This document shows, piece by piece, positions 7,866 through 16,704 of a DNA stretch of 47,303 nt. Under the pieces are notes generated by a model that worked only from the letters and a program-made list of their open reading frames with translations, was not told where the DNA came from and did no database searches. Source of the stretch: CAYJAD01 sp964371505 (GTDB lineage: Bacteria > Desulfobacterota > Desulfovibrionia > Desulfovibrionales > Desulfovibrionaceae); NCBI GenBank assembly GCA_964371505.1, contig CAYJNG010000003.1:1-47303 (forward strand), in the 5' to 3' direction. Every line of letters begins with the position of its first letter. Position 1 is the first letter of the stretch. Both the position numbers and the translations under genes were made by a program.

Positions 7866-9479
7866 TTATACATTGTCATTACCCACCATCATTTTTATAT
7901 ACACCATGAGCTCTTTATACGAGGAAACATATAACTTCCCGTAAATATTTCTATTATGCGTACGTATGGTATTAATAGAAACATGAAGCTGCTTTGCCAC
8001 CGCTTGCGCACTATAACCTTGGGTATACAGCTCAAACACCGCCCGCTCCGATTTTGTCAAGGTTTCCAATTGGGCTATAAAGGTATTATATGCTGAAATA
8101 TCAACGTTTAACAGTTCTCGCTTATCTTGACTGAGCGTTGCTTCTTCTGCGGCGAGCTTGGAGCGTAATCTTTGCTCTTTTTCCTTAAAATACTCTATAA
8201 GAGTGCTAAATTCCAAAATATTGGTTTTAGTATTATTGCCTTTTTGTATTTCTGCCAATATAGCCACAATGGGCGATGAGTAACGCCGCGCAAAATAGTA
8301 AGATAGGCCAAAAGCAATGGCTATGCACAGCACAATAAAGAAAGCTATATGCCCATAATAACTCCAAACAAGGCTATCCACCGTAGCTTTAGGTATCATA
8401 GCCACCACATTCCACTGCGTATTTTCTCCAAGCAAATCTTGCGGGAAAATACGTATGGGCACTTTTTTTCCTATAAACTCCTCAGACTCATTGGAATATA
8501 TATTATAAAATTTTCCATATGTTATATTAAACTTCTTAGGTTCAGCCAAAAAGGAGTACGGGTTTCCGTGAGAAAAGTTGGTATATACAGTTACCGAGGC
8601 ATTGCCTTGTTTATCTAGCTTTTGTGTTGCCACAAGGCCAGTCACCCCTTGTATGGAGGGCTTAATGTGCGTATGGAGCAGATTGTACAAAAGTTCGCTA
8701 ATTTCAAAGCCACATGCACCGTAAAACTGCCCTGAATCTCCCACAATGGGTGCGCCAAACAAAATAACCTTTTCCCAACCACTTTCAAATTGATGTGGCA
8801 CCGTGAGGGTATACGCTCCTGCTGATAAGCCGTCTGTGGATGTGCGTAATTTTTCAAACACGCTGGTATAAGGGGCAATATTAAATTCTAAGTCCCAATT
8901 ATTGTGCAATTCAAAGGAGTTTTGCACGGCAACTTGCGGCATTCCTCGGAATAAAAACACCGTGGGGTTCGCATCGTTGGGCGAAGAAATATTCATTATC
9001 TTAAAATAAATACCGCTGCGCGAATTTTTTGCATACGATAAATTCGTATTCACAGTGGTATCAAGCACCACGTACACACCGCTGGCCTTAGAAATATAAA
9101 GAGAAGATTGTAACGTGGTACTTAGATTTTCCAGCACCTTACTCACAGCGTTTTTATTATTTTCCAGCTCCTTAAAAGTAAGGCCTTCTTCTTGAAACGT
9201 TTTTTCCATGGATTTACTCATGGAAGCGCTCATTTGTAAGCTATAAGCCGCTAAATTACTAAATTGTTGTGAAACGCTTTTTTCATATGTAGCTAAATAA
9301 TCGTCTAAAGCCTTGGAAATACTTCGCTGCTTTAGCGTAGCAACGTCAAATGCCAAGAACACACCAAGAACGCAAATAAAAACAACAAAAATAAGTAAAG
9401 AAAAATACAGCAACAAACGCCCTTGCAAAGAATATTGCTGTGTGGGGGAAAAGTGCGAAAACAAAGAAGGTTTTTTCAT
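7866..9479 (-). CDS. Membrane-spanning sensor with periplasmic Cache-like domain and LuxR-type HTH
   Basis: 537 residues. One transmembrane helix at about 21-45, a periplasmic domain of about 325 residues resembling a double-Cache sensor, a second helix near 374-394, then a charged coiled-coil linker and a C-terminal LuxR/GerE helix-turn-helix. The HTH shows LTKSERAVFELYTQGYSAQ, VAKQLHVSINTIRTHNRNIY and GKL, the family pattern. There is no kinase or receiver domain, so this appears to be a one-component transmembrane transcription factor that binds DNA while anchored in the inner membrane. It starts 12 bp after the solute-binding protein gene, which may deliver the ligand. Direct target genes are unknown; its own operon is a natural candidate. 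Confidence 0.85.
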   Translation of the reverse strand: MKKPSLFSHFSPTQQYSLQGRLLLYFSLLIFVVFICVLGVFLAFDVATLKQRSISKALDDYLATYEKSVSQQFSNLAAYSLQMSASMSKSMEKTFQEEGLTFKELENNKNAVSKVLENLSTTLQSSLYISKASGVYVVLDTTVNTNLSYAKNSRSGIYFKIMNISSPNDANPTVFLFRGMPQVAVQNSFELHNNWDLEFNIAPYTSVFEKLRTSTDGLSAGAYTLTVPHQFESGWEKVILFGAPIVGDSGQFYGACGFEISELLYNLLHTHIKPSIQGVTGLVATQKLDKQGNASVTVYTNFSHGNPYSFLAEPKKFNITYGKFYNIYSNESEEFIGKKVPIRIFPQDLLGENTQWNVVAMIPKATVDSLVWSYYGHIAFFIVLCIAIAFGLSYYFARRYSSPIVAILAEIQKGNNTKTNILEFSTLIEYFKEKEQRLRSKLAAEEATLSQDKRELLNVDISAYNTFIAQLETLTKSERAVFELYTQGYSAQAVAKQLHVSINTIRTHNRNIYGKLYVSSYKELMVYIKMMVGNDNV

Positions 9480-9491
9480 TCAGACCTACCC

Positions 9492-10871
9492 TTACTGAGG
9501 GCTTACTTTTTCTTGAATTTGTTGCAAAGATGTCTCCACGAGGTTTTCAAGGCTATCTTCATTCTTCAGCCACATTTCACGACTTTTACCAAAAACTTCA
9601 CGCACAGCGGCAGAGAAAGCATGCTCCATGTCCCCATAGGCTTCAAAAGAAGGCGCAGGCACAAAGGTAGAGCTTTTCTTAAGCGCAATAATGGCCTCAT
9701 ACAATGACGCATACCGCTCATGGGGGAACTGCCTTTGCACAACCTCTGTCTCTAACTTGGTAAAATCTGCCTGACGCACGGGCATATAGCCCCCTTGCGT
9801 CACAAAGGACAAGTTCTTTTCTTGTGAAACAAGCCACTTACAAAAAATTGCCGCCGCTTTTTCTTTTTCGGGGGTGGATTTAATGGCGCCAAGCCCCCCA
9901 CCCCTTTGCAAGTCAAGGCGCTGTGCACCGGCAAGGCGCGGTGCAGGCAAGCTTTTTACATGCAAGGGTAATTTGTTATTATTACTATAAGTTACTTCAT
10001 TTTTAAAATACAGTACAGAAGCGGATGATTCCACACCGGCAACAGCTTCACCAATCATAATGGGCACCGTGGCAAAACCTTTCATAAGGCACACTTCACC
10101 GCGTATGGCAGCGCGCGCCAAGAGCCGCATAACCTTATTGTATGCAGCGGTATTCCATAAAATTCTGTCATCGTGAAAAAAGGCCTCGCCTTGAGAAAGC
10201 ACATTTAACATGGCATATTGCAGCCACTCATCGTACATAAAGAAAGCCTTACCGCCAGACCATTGATGGTAATGCTGTGCCACCTCAAAAAAGCCCTCTA
10301 AGGTACTTAGATCTGCATAGCTATGCCCTGTTTCCTTGGCGAACTTTTCAAAAATCCCCTCATTTATAAACAAAATATTGGACGATTTTGCCAACGGGAA
10401 AATTTTTAACTTTCCCTTAAAAGTGCCTTCTTCTAAAAATTGCGGCACAAAGGCAGACAGTTCTTCCTTGGTAAAGTATTTTTGCCAGTCCAAAGCCTGT
10501 TCGGGCCCCATAGCCTGTAAAGTTTTAGGATAACAGGTAAATAAATCCGGAAGCACAGCAGCGCCCGGTTTTCTTTTGGCAGCCGCCACAAGGGTTTCGT
10601 GTATGGCAGAAGAATTAGATACCGATGTCACATTAATAATAACACCGTGTTCTTTTCCCTGCGTCCTATTAAACTCTCTCACGAGTTCATTCATGGGGGA
10701 GTGCGTCTGCGCCCCATAGACATGCCAAAAAGTCAAAGAAACTGTTTTTTCTGGCGTGAGCGGCGAATCCTCACAGCCGGCAAGAAAGCAACTAAGCAAA
10801 AGTATACAAAAGAGGATTTTTATATTCACTGCTCTGCGAAGATATTGCCATTGACGTGTGATACTTTGCAT
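9492..10871 (-). CDS. Lipoprotein extracellular solute-binding protein (family 1, sugar-type)
   Basis: 459 residues. The signal peptide ends in a lipobox, FLAGC, with Cys33 as the lipidation site. The mature part begins VSLTFWHVYG and continues with the two-lobed layout of family 1 (UgpB/MalE-like) binding proteins, including a QGGYMPVR motif near the C-terminal hinge. Such proteins normally feed an ABC importer, yet no permease or ATPase gene adjoins it. Instead it leads an operon with a transmembrane LuxR-type sensor, so a sensing role is plausible. The divergent upstream region carries three TCATC-N5-GATGA elements. Ligand not predictable. Confidence 0.85.
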   Translation of the reverse strand: MQSITRQWQYLRRAVNIKILFCILLLSCFLAGCEDSPLTPEKTVSLTFWHVYGAQTHSPMNELVREFNRTQGKEHGVIINVTSVSNSSAIHETLVAAAKRKPGAAVLPDLFTCYPKTLQAMGPEQALDWQKYFTKEELSAFVPQFLEEGTFKGKLKIFPLAKSSNILFINEGIFEKFAKETGHSYADLSTLEGFFEVAQHYHQWSGGKAFFMYDEWLQYAMLNVLSQGEAFFHDDRILWNTAAYNKVMRLLARAAIRGEVCLMKGFATVPIMIGEAVAGVESSASVLYFKNEVTYSNNNKLPLHVKSLPAPRLAGAQRLDLQRGGGLGAIKSTPEKEKAAAIFCKWLVSQEKNLSFVTQGGYMPVRQADFTKLETEVVQRQFPHERYASLYEAIIALKKSSTFVPAPSFEAYGDMEHAFSAAVREVFGKSREMWLKNEDSLENLVETSLQQIQEKVSPQ

Positions 10872-10925
10872 AGAACTCTCTCAATCATCAAAAATTACAA
10901 TACAGTTTCATCCTAACCACATCTC

Positions 10926-10940
10926 TCATCACGCAGATGA
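10926..10940. promoter_or_regulatory. TCATC-N5-GATGA palindromic element
   Basis: Perfect arms, TCATCacgcaGATGA. It lies 55 bp before the start of the solute-binding protein gene on the minus strand, a position suited to repressor or activator binding at that promoter. Confidence 0.5.
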
Positions 10941-11073
10941 ACTGCAATAACTCTTAGTAATTTCAAACAGTAATAACTACATCATACGCCGATTCACCAA
11001 AAGTTAACCTCTATTTAAACAATAACAGAAAGCCTTTCAAAAAAGAAGCCTTTTCTACAGCCTGCTAGGAAAA

Positions 11074-11140
11074 TCATCACAAGGATGAACCAACAAAAAT
11101 AGTACGTTAGTTTTTTTTCACAAATTCATCTCCAAGGTGA
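11074..11140. promoter_or_regulatory. Paired TCATC-N5-GATGA elements, 52 bp apart
   Basis: TCATCacaagGATGA (11074-11088) and TCATCtccaaGGTGA (11126-11140, one mismatch). The same 52-bp spacing and a similar T-rich intervening stretch occur at 20634-20700 upstream of the nucleoside hydrolase. The pair ends about 105 bp before the start at 11245. Confidence 0.5.
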
Positions 11141-11244
11141 TGGAAAGTTTTTTAAGTAATGCTAGCCCTACATCACAAGCACAGTTTCCTAAAGAAAAGT
11201 AGTAAAACAGTCAGCATTACGACATGACGCAGCAGGAGGCCCAT

Positions 11245-12447
11245 ATGTCAGACGAGCATAGCTATACAGAAGTTACCACCACCAGCTTTGGAGAACGCAT
11301 AGGTAACTCCTTTAAGGGAATCCTCTTTGGGCTTCTCCTTTTTGCGGGTGGTACCGGCCTACTTTATTGGAATGAAGGGCGCGCCGTGCGCACAGGAGAT
11401 GCCATCCATGAAGCGCAGCTCGCCACCGTAGCTTTAGCAAATATTGACATCATAGATACAGCCTTTAACGGAAAAATGGTGCACGCCACGGGTAAAGCCG
11501 TCACCACAGATACCCTTAAAGACCCTGCCACTGGCATTACTATTAATGCCATTGCCCTTACACGCAAGGTTTCTTACTACCAGTGGGTACAAAGCTCCAC
11601 CACCAAAGAAACAAAACACCTTGACGGCAGCGTGGAGAAAACCACCACCTACACCTATGAAAAAGAATGGACAGACGAGCCCGTAAGCTCAGCAAACTTT
11701 AAAAAGCCACAAGGGCATCAAAACACCTTGCTTGCCAACCTTGAAAGCAGAACATGGACAGCAAAGAACGTTACCTTTGGTGCCTATACCCTGCCGGATT
11801 TTCTTATCCACGCCATTGGCGGCGCCGAAGAATTTGCCCCCATCTTAAACCATGAAGATTTGCAAAGAAAACTTTTTCCAGAATCCGTACAAAGCGCCGA
11901 AAGCGAAGCCCTTGTGCATGTACGACAAAACATCCTTTATCTTGGTAAAGAACCGCACGACCCCGACATTGGCGATATGCGCATTATCTACTCCGCTAAG
12001 CCTCAAAATAATATTTCCATCTTGGCACGCGTGCACGGTAATACCTTTGATAAATTTTTAGCAAGCAATGGTGAAACCTTTTACCAACTGGACATGGGCA
12101 TTGTGGGCGCTGATATTATGTACCAAGGCGCTAAGGACGCCAATAGCACACTCACATGGATTTTACGCGGCGTGGGTGTGGTCATGGTTGTCATAGGCCT
12201 CAACTTGCTCATTGCCCCCTTAACCACCTTAGCCAGCATTGTCCCCTTACTGGGAGATATTTTTGGCGCTGGCGCTGCCCTTGTGGCATCACTTTTAGGC
12301 ATTGCATGGTCTTGCGTTATCATTGCCCTAGCGTGGATGCGCTTTAGACCTGTACTTGGCATTTGCCTTTTGGCTGGCGCCTTAGCCCTACTTGTTTTCT
12401 TATACATACGCGGAAAAAGCAAAAAAAGAGCGGCACATAGCGCATAG
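11245..12447 (+). CDS. TMEM43-like integral membrane protein
   Basis: 400 residues. The N-terminus has FGERIGNSFKGILFG followed by a transmembrane helix and LLYWNEGRAV, the signature of the TMEM43 (LUMA) family. A large, probably periplasmic, loop follows, and three or more helices cluster between about residues 305 and 390. The ATG at 11245 is chosen over 11224 because AGGAGG lies five bases before it. Eukaryotic TMEM43 is an inner-nuclear-membrane/ER protein; the bacterial role is unknown. It sits 84 bp before the LRR gene and may share its transcript. Upstream are the paired palindromic elements. Confidence 0.8.
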   Translation: MSDEHSYTEVTTTSFGERIGNSFKGILFGLLLFAGGTGLLYWNEGRAVRTGDAIHEAQLATVALANIDIIDTAFNGKMVHATGKAVTTDTLKDPATGITINAIALTRKVSYYQWVQSSTTKETKHLDGSVEKTTTYTYEKEWTDEPVSSANFKKPQGHQNTLLANLESRTWTAKNVTFGAYTLPDFLIHAIGGAEEFAPILNHEDLQRKLFPESVQSAESEALVHVRQNILYLGKEPHDPDIGDMRIIYSAKPQNNISILARVHGNTFDKFLASNGETFYQLDMGIVGADIMYQGAKDANSTLTWILRGVGVVMVVIGLNLLIAPLTTLASIVPLLGDIFGAGAALVASLLGIAWSCVIIALAWMRFRPVLGICLLAGALALLVFLYIRGKSKKRAAHSA

Positions 12448-12531
12448 CTTTTTGGCTATAACCTATGCCCACCACAAGCTTAACCTATAAAAATAAAAAC
12501 GAAGTATAACTTTTAAAAATGGAGTATTCCC

Positions 12532-14034
12532 ATGAGTACCAAACGTATTTTAACCGCCTTAAGCCTTGTTGTACTTTTATCCACCTCAGCCGTGGCAGCA
12601 CCTTCTTTTAATGTAAGTAAAAGTACCACTCAATTTACAGAAACCCTCACCCCAGAAAATATTGCTGCGGCAAAAAAACAGCAAATGGAAAAAAAAGCTG
12701 TGGTGAGTGAGTCAAAATTTAAGCTTAGTAAAGTAACCAATGCCGACCTTGCGGCCTTTGTGAAAGCCTTTCCCGAAGCTACGAATATAGAAATACTCAG
12801 TAATGAGCTCACCAGCTATGCCCCCTTGGCAGAGCTGAAAAATCTGCAAAAAATACGAGCCAGAGCTCCAAAAATTACGGACATGACCCCCCTTGCCAAT
12901 CTCACACAGCTTACCACCATTGACATGGATTATAATGCCGCCGGACAAGACCTCAGCTGGATGAATAAATTAGTAAATTTACAAAATATTATTCTTCTTG
13001 CCAAAGGGCTTTCTTCTGTGGAAGGCATACCTACCTTGCCCAAGGTATATCGCATCAGCTTAGAAGGGATAGCTGCCCCTAAATTAGACGCTCTAGTTCC
13101 TGCCCTGCCCAATTTGGTAACGGCTGAGCTACGGTATGGCACTTTTACAGACATATCAGCCCTCACCAAATTACCCAAATTAGCCAATGTGAGCTTTTAT
13201 GCTGCATCCATTAAGGATTTCAGCCCCTTGGCAGCAGCTCCTAATCTTAAATCTCTTAACTATTACGCCAGCAAAGGCGCCGACTACTCTACCCTTGGCA
13301 CATTAAAGCAAGTACAGACACTTTCAGGTGGACTCACAGAACTTGACTCCCTTGCTTGGATACAAGACATGCCAAACTTAAAAAAGTTTGACGTTTTTTC
13401 CGAAAAAGTTACTGATTATACGCCCTTAAAAAATGCTCCAAACATAAATAATTTTAGTATTTGGAAAATGGATGTTCCCGTGGGCGATTTAGCTTTTCTT
13501 AAGCCTTTAAAAAAATTAAACTATCTCAAGCTTGATTCCAATGAAGGTGTAAAAGGCTATGAAGTTTTGGGCGAGTTCACAAAAATGCAATACCTGCACC
13601 TCGTCGACAATGACAAGAAAGAAAATACCACCATTGACTTTGCTTTCTTACAAAAAATGCCCGACTTAAAAGGACTGAGACTGAGCGCAAGCACCGCAGA
13701 GAACGTAAACGTACAAGGCCTTAAAAATCTTGAAAGAATTAGATTTGACAAAATGAATCTTGGTGATGCCAAAAAAGCTATAGATTTATCGATGTTTAAA
13801 GACCTTCCTAAGCTAACATCATTAGATTTACGAGACTGCAAGCTGACCAATTTTCAAAACATGGACAATATGCCTAAATTACGCTCCTTAGACCTCATAA
13901 AGAGCACAGGCATAACGGACTTATCTGTTCTTTCAAAGTTTCCGGCCTTAAAAACGGTGACTGTGTCCAAGGACGCTTTCACCGATGCACAGCTAGCGAC
14001 AGTACCTAAGACCATTAAAGTAAATAAGCGTTAG
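12532..14034 (+). CDS. Exported leucine-rich-repeat protein
   Basis: 500 residues with a Sec signal peptide (MSTKRILTALSLVVLLSTSAVAA). From about residue 65 on it is built of 22-25-residue leucine-rich repeats of the internalin/SDS22-like kind, for example YAPLAELKNLQKIRARAPKI, then DMTPLANLTQLTTIDMDYN, through to the C-terminus. No LPXTG or membrane anchor is visible, so it is probably periplasmic or secreted. LRR arrays form curved beta-sheets for protein or glycan binding. GGAG lies eight bases before the ATG. A strong terminator follows. Confidence 0.85.
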   Translation: MSTKRILTALSLVVLLSTSAVAAPSFNVSKSTTQFTETLTPENIAAAKKQQMEKKAVVSESKFKLSKVTNADLAAFVKAFPEATNIEILSNELTSYAPLAELKNLQKIRARAPKITDMTPLANLTQLTTIDMDYNAAGQDLSWMNKLVNLQNIILLAKGLSSVEGIPTLPKVYRISLEGIAAPKLDALVPALPNLVTAELRYGTFTDISALTKLPKLANVSFYAASIKDFSPLAAAPNLKSLNYYASKGADYSTLGTLKQVQTLSGGLTELDSLAWIQDMPNLKKFDVFSEKVTDYTPLKNAPNINNFSIWKMDVPVGDLAFLKPLKKLNYLKLDSNEGVKGYEVLGEFTKMQYLHLVDNDKKENTTIDFAFLQKMPDLKGLRLSASTAENVNVQGLKNLERIRFDKMNLGDAKKAIDLSMFKDLPKLTSLDLRDCKLTNFQNMDNMPKLRSLDLIKSTGITDLSVLSKFPALKTVTVSKDAFTDAQLATVPKTIKVNKR

Positions 14035-14063
14035 TCACCTGCTAAAAAAACGCTGCAACATAC

Positions 14064-14130
14064 TTACAAAAGAAGGGTATTATTACTTTTACCTTCATTT
14101 AGCCTTCAAATACCCTTCTTTTGTAAAAAC
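14064..14130 (+). terminator. Intrinsic terminator with long perfect stem
   Basis: A perfect 17-bp inverted repeat: TTACAAAAGAAGGGTAT (14064-14080) pairs with ATACCCTTCTTTTGTAA (14110-14126). The loop is 29 nt, longer than usual. It separates the LRR gene from the next transcription unit. Confidence 0.6.
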
Positions 14131-14154
14131 AGCACCCAAAACAAAGGACGCCGT

Positions 14155-15951
14155 ATGCACAAGTTCTTCCCTAAATTTTTCACCCTCTGCTTTGGCCTTT
14201 TTTGCGCCTTGGCAAGCTTTCACACTTCTGCATGGGCGTCGCTCTTTAGCAGCATTGAACTAAAAGATTATAGCGTGCTTGCCGTGGAGGGGCTTAGCGA
14301 CACTATAGAAGGAGAAAACATCATTTCCTTCAGTCAAGGGACAAAAAAACTTGTCACCCTCATAGTTGGCCAAGGGCCTAAAGAAGAATTTGCCAAACAG
14401 TTCACCGAAAAAAAATATGCTCATATAATGCTTAATCGTGAGGAAGTACGCTTTGATAATAATAGCTTCACTGCCTTCACCGCAGAAAACAAAGAATATG
14501 GCGTCAGAAGTTTCACCCTTTTCGCCGCCGATGGGCACTTTTTAACGGTGACCACCCATACGTGCGCGCCGCATTTACCCTATATGCTTTACGGTATAGA
14601 CAGTACCAACGCATCCTTAAAAAATATTTTCCGCGCCATAGCTTTGCAAAAAGCACAAACTGACGGTGAAAGCTGGGAAGCGTGGCTCAGCAGCCCCAGA
14701 AAGGCCTTGCCCAAATTTCACATGAACGGCCCCGTGTATAGCGAAAGAATAAACTTTGCTGGGCTCCCTTATATGCGGCTTGAAGTGGCACAAAACAAAG
14801 ACTGGACCTTGCGCCAAGAAAAAAACTTTGTTGTTATCTCCCCTAAAAAAGGGAGCAATGAAAGTGATTTGTGGGTATCTATTGTTCCCTACTCCACACC
14901 ACAAGGTGCCAATCTTAATGAGCATTTTTATGAAAAAATGTACTATGCCTTACGGAATGTGGGCATGGAAGGCACCACTCGTGGGCGTTATTACGGCGGT
15001 GAATACGCCTTTTACACCCCCACAGGAGGCATAGGAAATGCTAGCCTTGTGGGTGATTACGCTCTTATCACCGTGCAGAATACTTTGGGCTGTTCCTCAC
15101 AAATGGCGGACTATTTTACTAAGCATTTAAGAAAGATAGTAGAACACCTCCCCTTAATGCAAGCCATAGAAAAAGGGGATGTACTCTCTGTAAAAAATCT
15201 TGTGCAAAGCGGCATCGACATCAATTTTCCCCTCAACGGGTTTACCCCATTGGCCACCGCCGCGCAAAAAAATGCTCTACCCATCATGCAGCTCTTACTT
15301 GAGCACGGCGCCCATGTGGAAGGCAATACCAAGGCTCACGATAACATCACGCCGCTTAGCCTAGCTGTCTTAGAAAATCATGTGGACGCAACCAAACTTC
15401 TTTTAAAGCACAAAGCGCAAGTAAATCACACAAAAACATCTCCACTCATTCATGCCATGATGGGAGTATTCAAAGACAAAAGCGAGCTTGTGCAAATGCT
15501 TTTAGACCATGGCGCAAACCCCAACGGTTCTGAACACTATGGTTTTAATCCTACACAATTTGCCGTGCGCGGTGCCAGAGTGAAATATCTCCCCATGCTG
15601 TTGGCTAAGGGAGCCAATTTGCAAGTGCGTGATCAATATCAAAAAACCCTACTTATGCTTATTGCCGAACAATACCCCACCGATGATGGGCTTAGCGAAG
15701 AAGATAAGCGCAAAACCATGCAATTTCTCATAGATAATAAGGCGGATATGCATGCTGTGGACGAAAGTGGCAAAACAGCGCTTATGTATGCTGCTGCATT
15801 TGCCACAAAGGAAAATGTGGAAGTACTCCTAAAAAACGGTGCAAACCCTCATATGAAGGACGAGCAAGGCCGAACGGCTCTCTATTATGCCAAAAGAAGC
15901 CCGCAAAAAGGGGTTATGGCTATGCTTAGAAAATACGGTGCCAAAGAATAG
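14155..15951 (+). CDS. Exported two-part protein: unknown N-domain plus ankyrin repeats
   Basis: 598 residues. Signal peptide of about 29 residues (FFTLCFGLFCALASFHTSAWA). Residues 30-325 form an unrecognised domain that may be duplicated. From about 330 to the end there are seven or eight ankyrin repeats (for example TPLATAAQKNALPIMQLLLE and KTALMYAAAFATKENVEVLL). AAGGAC lies before the ATG. It opens a run of exported-protein genes ending at 20309. The ankyrin part should bind a partner protein; the N-domain may be the functional module. Confidence 0.83.
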   Translation: MHKFFPKFFTLCFGLFCALASFHTSAWASLFSSIELKDYSVLAVEGLSDTIEGENIISFSQGTKKLVTLIVGQGPKEEFAKQFTEKKYAHIMLNREEVRFDNNSFTAFTAENKEYGVRSFTLFAADGHFLTVTTHTCAPHLPYMLYGIDSTNASLKNIFRAIALQKAQTDGESWEAWLSSPRKALPKFHMNGPVYSERINFAGLPYMRLEVAQNKDWTLRQEKNFVVISPKKGSNESDLWVSIVPYSTPQGANLNEHFYEKMYYALRNVGMEGTTRGRYYGGEYAFYTPTGGIGNASLVGDYALITVQNTLGCSSQMADYFTKHLRKIVEHLPLMQAIEKGDVLSVKNLVQSGIDINFPLNGFTPLATAAQKNALPIMQLLLEHGAHVEGNTKAHDNITPLSLAVLENHVDATKLLLKHKAQVNHTKTSPLIHAMMGVFKDKSELVQMLLDHGANPNGSEHYGFNPTQFAVRGARVKYLPMLLAKGANLQVRDQYQKTLLMLIAEQYPTDDGLSEEDKRKTMQFLIDNKADMHAVDESGKTALMYAAAFATKENVEVLLKNGANPHMKDEQGRTALYYAKRSPQKGVMAMLRKYGAKE

Positions 15952-16041
15952 ACCTTCAAAAACTTACTAAAACATATAAAAACAATACTTTTCAAACAAA
16001 CTACCCTAAATAGGGGCCAGAGGAAACACAAGGAGACATCC

Positions 16042-16704
16042 ATGCGAAATAAACTTTTAACACTGTGTATTCTTACACTCTTTGTAAGTTCAGTAACTAT
16101 TTTGTTCGTCGCTGAAGCAGAGGCAGCACGCCGTAGCAGTAGTAGCAGCAGTAGTAGCAGCCGCAGCAGTTCTAAAAACAGTAGCAGCTACAAAAGCAGC
16201 GGAAGCAAGAGCAGCAGCAAAAGTAGTTATAATCGCAATTATGGTTCTAAAAACCACGTTCGAAGCAACTTAACATCCACATTTTCTCCTTCAGGCTTTT
16301 CACGCCCCACCACACTGAGCGCCATTGCAACACGCAGCACAAAATCTATGCCCAGCACTTATTCTAAGCCGGGCATGTTCTCAGCAAAGTTTAAGAAAAA
16401 GAAAAAAGGTGGTCATGGTGATGACGATGATATGTTTGATGACGCTCTCATTGGAGCCGCTTTAGGCGTGGGCGCAGGCTCCTTTCTTGGATACTTACTC
16501 AACGATGATGACGACTATGACGGACTGGAAGACGATGAAGAAGAGAGCGGCACCGGCGGTCTTTTCTTATTCGCCATATGGATTTTACTTATTATCCTCA
16601 TAAAATTAGCACGCTCCTACTATAAGAAAAAGCGCATAAGCGATGGGCGTTTAAAAAGAAAGTTAGACAAAGCACAAAACAGAAAAGAGGAAGCAGCATG
16701 TTAA
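16042..16704 (+). CDS. Exported Ser- and Asp-rich low-complexity membrane protein
   Basis: 220 residues. Signal peptide or first helix ends near VAEAEAA. Next is a basic Ser tract (RRSSSSSSSSSRSSSKNSSS), then a middle part with KKKKKGGHGDDDD, a Gly/Ala-rich segment (ALIGAALGVGAGSFLGYLL), an acidic stretch (NDDDDYDG...EDDEEE), and a transmembrane helix (LFLFAIWILLIILI) with a basic tail. The Ser run uses almost only AGC/AGT codons. AAGGAGA precedes the ATG. Its last seven bases overlap the next gene (ATGTTAA), so translation is probably coupled. Two smaller proteins of similar composition are encoded at 24853 and 25167. Function unknown. Confidence 0.75.
   Translation: MRNKLLTLCILTLFVSSVTILFVAEAEAARRSSSSSSSSSRSSSKNSSSYKSSGSKSSSKSSYNRNYGSKNHVRSNLTSTFSPSGFSRPTTLSAIATRSTKSMPSTYSKPGMFSAKFKKKKKGGHGDDDDMFDDALIGAALGVGAGSFLGYLLNDDDDYDGLEDDEEESGTGGLFLFAIWILLIILIKLARSYYKKKRISDGRLKRKLDKAQNRKEEAAC

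Larger units (their letters stand above)
10872..11244. other. Divergent intergenic region with three palindromic elements
   Basis: About 370 bp, no gene seen. It holds TCATC-N5-GATGA elements at 10926, 11074 and 11126 (the last with one mismatch). The latter two are 52 bp apart and separated by an AT-rich stretch with a run of eight T. It must contain the promoters for the minus-strand sensor operon and the plus-strand TMEM43-like gene. Confidence 0.6.

Noticed and set aside
11074..11088. CsrA binding site, because of ACAAGGATG
   Set aside because: The GGA would be largely inside the stem and several other copies of the element lack GGA, so the palindrome itself explains the conservation better.
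11074..11140. Paired hairpins as a guanidine-II (mini-ykkC) riboswitch
   Set aside because: Two small stems at a set distance recall that class, but the loops lack the conserved ACGR and neighbouring genes are not guanidine related.
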